The notes beneath the pieces were generated by a model that had not been told where the DNA came from, did not search any database, and saw only the letters and a list, made by a program, of their open reading frames with translations. A program made the translations under genes and the position numbers. From Collybia mongolica (lineage: Eukaryota > Basidiomycota > Agaricomycetes > Agaricales > Clitocybaceae), in the NCBI GenBank assembly GCA_013420905.1, contig JAAXNY010000020.1:264945-328944 (forward strand): a stretch of DNA of 64,000 bases, written 5' to 3'. The first letter of the stretch is position 1; each line of letters starts with the position of its first letter. This document shows, in pieces, positions 59,418 to 64,000 of this stretch.

Positions 59418-59705
59418 TCAAGCAGATATGAAGTCGTCTTCAACCTCGGGCAAGGGCACGTCAGCCAGAGCTACCTCCTCCTTATCATTGTCATCCTGGT
59501 CATGGACTTCCGTAGCGCTCGCAGTGGCAGCCTCGTCAGAGCCCCCCTCCAGAGCGGCCTCGTTCATTAGACCGTTGAGGCGAGTAACCTCATCCATAGT
59601 GGCATCACGACGCTTCAATAAGAAGGACACTGTATGACTGATCTCCTCCAACTCAGCGCGGTAGTTTAAGAGCATCCTACCAAGGGCTTGCTTGGTGTGC
59701 GACAT
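59418..59705 (-). CDS. 95-aa antisense ORF beside the inverted LTR
   Basis: On the minus strand, ATG at 59,705 lies 12 nt beyond the inner end of the right LTR. The product starts MSHTKQALGRMLLNYRAEL and continues as an amphipathic, probably coiled-coil helix (EEISHTVSFLLKRRDATMDE) then an acidic tail to residue 95. No family is recognised with certainty. Its heptad-like helix and acidic tail recall the C-terminal halves of mushroom zinc-cluster-like genes such as the one at 61,384, which is only an impression. It may be an exon of an interrupted host gene. Confidence 0.4.
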   Translation of the reverse strand: MSHTKQALGRMLLNYRAELEEISHTVSFLLKRRDATMDEVTRLNGLMNEAALEGGSDEAATASATEVHDQDDNDKEEVALADVPLPEVEDDFISA

Positions 59706-59717
59706 GGGATTGCCCGC

Positions 59718-60933
59718 TGAAAGGGGGCTCCTGGGCTATAAGTGCGCTGATGCTATGAAATGTAATCTCTCTCACACACACACCAAACCTAACAATCAAC
59801 ACACAAACAGTAGGAATCGCCTGTTTTGAGTTCGGGTTCAAGTGCTTAGAAGCACTAAGCTTTGAATAGTACTAGCCAAAGCCCTTTCCAATGATCTCTC
59901 AACGGGTTCGATTTAGACAAAAGCTTCAACACAGGTTCAAAAACCTGCTAGGTATATTTATAATATCTCTCGATCCAATAGACTGAGTACCAAGTGTACG
60001 TTCAATTATTAGTGATCCCAAGCGGATCTATAAGTCCAAGCGACTTATCAAACAATACAGTGCCAAGTGCACTAAGGCCAAGTGCCTAGTAATTCCAACG
60101 GACAATACGGTACTAAGTTCCAAGTGAACTAAGTTTCTTTAATTCTGTGGTTCTCCAATCAATTCCAATCAAGACACGTTGAAGCAATCTGATCCTTAAT
60201 TCGGGCACGCAATAGTGTTTTAACAAATGTGATTTGTATACTCTATAGTCGCGCGAAGTGGGGGCAAGATTCCTTGCCTTAGCGCTACTCATCTACAGTC
60301 TATTTATAATGTACAAACTAAATATCATATGGAATTGTAAATTTTACACGGAACCGCGCTCCCGCACACCAAGAATCTGTATTCAATACTGACGCGTCTA
60401 CTACAACTTGGCGCGCGCGCCATGCGTGCCAATTATGTCGTTTACTGGTTACTTATCAAATATTGAAAGAGCTGGCTAAACTCTTATCAAGTCCCGACCG
60501 CGCGCTCTGTTATTTAAAACAGCGCGGCACTGTCGTTTACTCCTCCTGATTGTCCTGGTTGCTATTCATGGTGTCCCGTCACTTCCGGTAGTTAACACCA
60601 AGTACCCCTGACTAGGATCGGGTTGTGCAAGTCCCGAATTTACAATTACTTCTCCTATTAATGATGATCCCCGGACTAATGATATCATACTACAACGGTT
60701 ACTTATGAACTAAGACACCGAGGTTGTAACCGGGCATGGTGAATAGGACTAATAATAGACCGTACTCATAGTCCTCTGTACTGATAGTGTATTATCCATT
60801 AGACTAGTTCACTCTGATTAGCCGTCTCGGAGCTCGACTCTAATCCTTTATTACTGCTTACTTGGTTATTAGAAATGACACTAATAGCCTTACTTGTTGA
60901 CTTTATAAGTGCAAACAATTTCGGGCCCTATCA
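59718..60933 (-). repeat. right LTR in inverted orientation, 1,216 bp
   Basis: Reverse complement of the left LTR along its full length, with scattered substitutions and a few small indels. Read on the minus strand it runs TGATAGGG...TTTCA. Beyond its inner end the minus strand reads GCGGGCAATCCC instead of a primer-binding site, so in that orientation it is a 3' LTR followed by non-element flank. Confidence 0.9.
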
Positions 60934-60950
60934 TCTCCCCCATACCACAA
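60934..60950 (-). other. polypurine tract of the inverted 3' LTR
   Basis: On the minus strand GGTATGGGGGAGA directly precedes the LTR start TGATAGGG. This is the expected plus-strand priming tract and shows that the element body belonging to this LTR lies, or once lay, to the right. Confidence 0.6.
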
Positions 60951-61383
60951 ATGTAGACTGTCCTCAGTCTCTCTTTGCCGGCAGGTTGGTCCAATACTTC
61001 GGGTCTGCACGCGTCTAATCTTTCAGTACAATGTTACAACGGTTCCGCTTTTAGACAGGTAGGCGCGCGATGTTGGGATCGAGCCCAGAGGTTTACTTCC
61101 CATCAGGATCGTGACAGTTATATACGTCTCCTGAGAGAGTACTTGACATTTGGACATCGCTTTACAGATATTTCAGTCATCTGGACATTTTTCTCGTTAT
61201 GTTTCTGACACTTCAGCAAGAGATCGGTACTCCTGTTTGTTCTTTAGAGCTTCGCAATGCAGGGTTGTGCGTTTTAAAAAGCTCGCGTCCTTGCTAAGTT
61301 TTAGACAATTTGGACTTTATAGCCCATTTCTAAATCTCTTTGCTATCTGCATCACTCAAACGCTCCAACCTTTTCAAACAGAA
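60951..61383. other. intergenic/promoter region of the zinc-cluster-like gene
   Basis: About 430 bp between the inverted LTR and the next gene. Its first bases (minus strand CTGAGGACAGTC) repeat those at 59,408-59,420. The remainder should be the promoter and 5' UTR of the downstream gene. No integrase sequence is found here, so at most a short element tail was carried along. Confidence 0.45.
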
Positions 61384-63333
61384 ATGTCTTCCACTTCTAC
61401 TTCCGCCATGGCTCGTGCTCTGCGCTCGCCTTCCGCGCTGTCTCTCTCGCTCTCTGCCGCGATTCTACCGACTGAGGGCCGTTCCCCCACTATGGTCTAT
61501 GTGGACCAGCCGGTCCCCTCATTTTCCGACCTCCTTGAAGATGCCGAGGGCGATGTCTTTGTCGCCATGGAGCAAGGGTGGATTATTATGGCCGAGGAAC
61601 TCGCACCCCGTATGGACCATCAGGGCCCCCTTGACCTCGACGAGTTGATTGACTTCGTCGATCACTGCTCCATGCTCATCGTACGCCCATGTTTTACTTA
61701 TTAAAACCTTTTACTTATTTACTGGTCTCAGGATGCCATCACTGGCGTGGTCCGTGGCGTGCGTTTTTCGCTGCCATATCCGGCTATTCTCCTCCTGCGC
61801 GCGCTTCACCTTCAAGTGATGCGCATCCCAGTCGACACGCGCGAGGCTTCGTGGTCTTCCTGGCGCACGGTCATATCGACTGACCTGGGCCACAATTCCA
61901 TTCTTCTGGTAAGTGACTTGTTTACTTCTTTACTCTGCCTGCCCTTGTCAAGCTGACTACCTTTTACTTTAGGGCCAGGCTCCCACTGTGGAGCAAGTCC
62001 TGGACCAGGTGGGGTCGCGCTTCGAGCGCGACAATGGTGAAAGTATCTTTCAGGATACTTTCCTCGTCCCTCCTCGCATGGTTGGCGCACCGCGCCGTTA
62101 CCATCAGTACCAGGACAGTTGGTCCGCCGCGCCCTTGCCGGCGCGCTCCCCGGTCTTGGTACCCGCGGTTCGTTTATTACTGCTTTTTATTACTTTTCTT
62201 CGGTAGTTGACTTATTTTAATAGCCCCTCAAGCGGAAGCGTACAGCTGGGTCCAAGGGCAAAGGCCGTGCGGTTCCCCAGGTATATCCTTTACTTTACGA
62301 GTTTCACATTATTGCTGACTTGATTTCAAAATTCTAGTCCGACATGTCGCGCGCCCAGGGGACTGGCAGTGCTTCCGTGCCGCGTCCCTCGGAAGCAGGC
62401 CCGGTATGTCTCTTTTCTCTCTTGAAGTCATTTACTTTTACTCATCTTTATCTCCTTAGTCCTCTGGGCAGCCGCTGGTGAAGGTTGAAGTCCCTGAACT
62501 TTGGCTCTTCGATGATGAGATCGCCCGCCAGTTGGCTCAAGAGGGGTTCGCGGAGTTGTTGCCTCCCGCGGCCCCTTCTCCTCGTCGGTCGCATAAGACC
62601 ACTCGCTCTAGGGATAGGGCTCAGGCGACACGCCGCAAGCACGCGCTGGTTCCCAACCGGGAGCTGACGCCGCTACAGTCCCCCATTACCTCCCTGCTGG
62701 CTGACCTTGCACCGCGGCGCTCTTCCGTATGTTTATTACTACTTTATTTCTTGTTACTGATCATTTTTACTAGGTGGGCTATCCTTGCACGATGTGCGCC
62801 ACCCGCGGCGACATTGAGTGCACCTTCAACGGTTGGGGTAAACCGTGCGTGGAATGCGCCACCGCCAAGAAGGGGAAGTGCAGCTTCAGCCTCACTCCCC
62901 AGAAGCGCGCTAGGCTCCGTGAGGATCTGGGGCCCATGCTTGGTGCGGGCATTTCTAGTAAGCCATCTTCTTTCCGTCTTTTTGTTTACTACTGATTTTA
63001 CTTATTCTACTAGCGGTTGCTGAAGCCTATGCTCAGCTCGGCGACGCGGACACCTTTGCCGCGGAGGTCATTCAGGCCGCTAACCGCGTGCTTGAAATGC
63101 GCGACTCCTTGTTGGCGCGCATAGTTGGCACCATTGGTAGGTTGTACGAGGAGGAAGGCCTGGAGGGCCTTCAAAACCTCTTGCTGACTATGCCAGCCAC
63201 GGAGAGCGCCCTCCTCTTCTACGCGGACTTCCAGAATCTCCCTTGGCCGCCCTTGGAAGAAGAAGTAGAGGTTGATGACAGTTCTTTGTCGTCAAGATCT
63301 TCTGCATCCGTGCCTGACAGCGAGGAGGAGTAG
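61384..63333 (+). CDS. six-cysteine (zinc-cluster-like) protein, 520 aa, eight exons
   Basis: Exons 61384-61680, 61732-61908, 61973-62167, 62224-62280, 62338-62403, 62460-62726, 62774-62957 and 63014-63333; phases agree throughout. The N-terminal third is acidic with Leu-rich helices. The middle has a KRKR basic patch and GSKGKGRA linker. At about residues 358-390 lies YPCTMCATRGDIEC followed by GKPCVECATAKKGKCSF: C-x2-C-x7-C-x8-C-x2-C-x7-C, close to fungal binuclear zinc clusters but in the C-terminal half. The end is helical and then acidic with a DSEEE terminus. I do not know a function; DNA or RNA binding is plausible. Intact, and GC-rich like the adjacent retroelement. Introns are short, T-rich and alike in their 'TTTACT..TAG' ends. 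Confidence 0.75.
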
Positions 63334-63427
63334 CCGCGCCGCGCCCCCCCCCCACCTACGTTTTCTTTCTATATGTGTTTTCCCGGGCCCTAGTGCCCTT
63401 ACATATCACTTATTCCCCCGCCTTTCG

Positions 63428-63458
63428 TTGGGCTTCAATTTTATTAATTGAAGTCCAA
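63428..63458. repeat. 13-bp hairpin downstream of the zinc-cluster-like gene
   Basis: TTGGGCTTCAATT pairs with AATTGAAGTCCAA across a 5-nt loop, with one G-T wobble. It may lie in the 3' UTR. Role unknown. Confidence 0.5.
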
Positions 63459-63923
63459 CACTTTGTCTTACATACAGTCCCTTGGACTATAAACAATGCT
63501 ATTGATTTGGCTGTGGTTCTATTGTCTTCATAAGAAAGCTTCCGCCCTTGCCCCGGCTACTTAAGTTATAAATAGTACGGTTTAATTCTGGTGCAATTCT
63601 CTCGATCATTAAAAACCGTGGCGCGATCACTGACTTTTTATAGACAATCTATTTCAATCCTTGTAACCTTGGTAGGTTTTTCCAATTCGATTTTGCTTAT
63701 ACCCATCTCCCCCTCAACACTGATAACAACTGTCCCAGTTGTCATGCGGACACTGCCGCGCTCCACATGAATTTTTACGGAGCTCCTTTTTTTTTTTTAA
63801 TTGGGCCCAGCATTTCAATTAGGCACGCGTCTCGGACCTGTTCAGTTGAAATGTATAGATTTTTCTGGGGATAGAACGCGCGCAACGAATGAGAGACTGG
63901 GTAGCACTTCTCTAGTCGTAGAG

Positions 63924-63932
63924 GTATAAAAA
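63924..63932 (+). promoter_or_regulatory. TATA box pointing out of the window
   Basis: GGTATAAAAAGGGC is a strong TATA-type element about 70 bp from the right edge. The transcript would start near 63,955 and continue beyond the window. Confidence 0.5.
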
Positions 63933-64000
63933 GGGCACTGGCTGTGCTTTTTGTCCCAAGACATCGCCCAACTCTATTATACTCTCTTTACAACGTTCTG

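Larger units (their letters stand above)
63334..64000. other. 3' flank and right-edge intergenic region
   Basis: About 670 bp after the zinc-cluster-like gene. A C-rich run follows the stop, then T-rich untranslated sequence, a hairpin at 63,428-63,458 and a promoter at the far right. Nothing else was recognised. Confidence 0.5.

Noticed and set aside
50876..60933. DIRS-like element because of inverted repeats
   Set aside because: Pol carries a DDE integrase with HHCC and GPY/F modules, a primer-binding site and polypurine tract are present, and no tyrosine recombinase is seen.
59718..60933. Right LTR as an independent solo LTR
   Set aside because: Its immediate flanks (CCCGC and TCTCC) show no target duplication and a polypurine tract adjoins it.
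61060..61125. Possible tRNA (GGATCGAGCCC resembles a B box)
   Set aside because: No matching A box or acceptor stem could be folded.
1..64000. CRISPR arrays, operons or bacterial features
   Set aside because: None seen; gene structure is fungal throughout.

Overview
The window reads as genomic DNA of a mushroom-forming basidiomycete (Agaricomycetes). The evidence is genes split by many 45-80 bp GT-AG introns, fungal families typical of that class (DUF6533 membrane protein, DUF4246 protein, Zn2Cys6 and bHLH regulators), a KDZ-type DNA transposon with its cysteine cluster, and a Ty3/gypsy LTR retroelement. No bacterial, organellar or tRNA/rRNA features were recognised. Exon borders given here were worked out by hand from reading frame, GT-AG signals and phase; no alignment or transcript data were available.

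Layout. 1-6.8 kb is a gene-free block in which CG dinucleotides are almost absent, the look of an old, cytosine-methylated repeat cluster; its first ~170 bp hold a relic of a DDE-type transposase. 7.1-17.6 kb is a compact gene island: an uncharacterised membrane protein, the RNA polymerase II CTD phosphatase FCP1, a plant-BSP-like metallopeptidase, an F-box/LRR-like gene with a decayed partial tandem copy, and a divergent pair of transcription factors (bHLH and Zn2Cys6). 18.7-27.8 kb is an accessory island: a fungal deaminase-like gene, divergent from a tandem family of 112-residue proteins (two intact copies plus one remnant), then two DUF4246 genes arranged tail to tail as an inverted pair. 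28.3-39.5 kb holds a Ser-rich unknown, a C2H2 zinc-finger protein, a DUF6533 membrane protein with two micro-exons, a thioredoxin and a TPR-like conserved protein.

39.5-64 kb is dominated by mobile DNA: a KDZ transposase with one in-frame stop (43.5-47.4 kb), a small gene of a type I associate with such elements (48.4-49.1 kb), an RNase H1 N-terminal-domain-like gene, and a gene whose third exon is interrupted by a gypsy element starting at 50,876. That element has a 1,218-bp left LTR, primer-binding site, gag, protease, reverse transcriptase, RNase H and integrase. Its only other LTR (59,718-60,933) lies in inverted orientation, with its polypurine tract on the far side and a 288-nt antisense ORF on the near side. 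A clean eight-exon gene for a six-cysteine (zinc-cluster-like) protein follows at 61.4-63.3 kb, and a TATA-type promoter points out of the window at the right end.

The points most worth following are the inverted-LTR architecture, the ~4.8 kb essentially CG-free block, and the deaminase plus tandem small-protein island.
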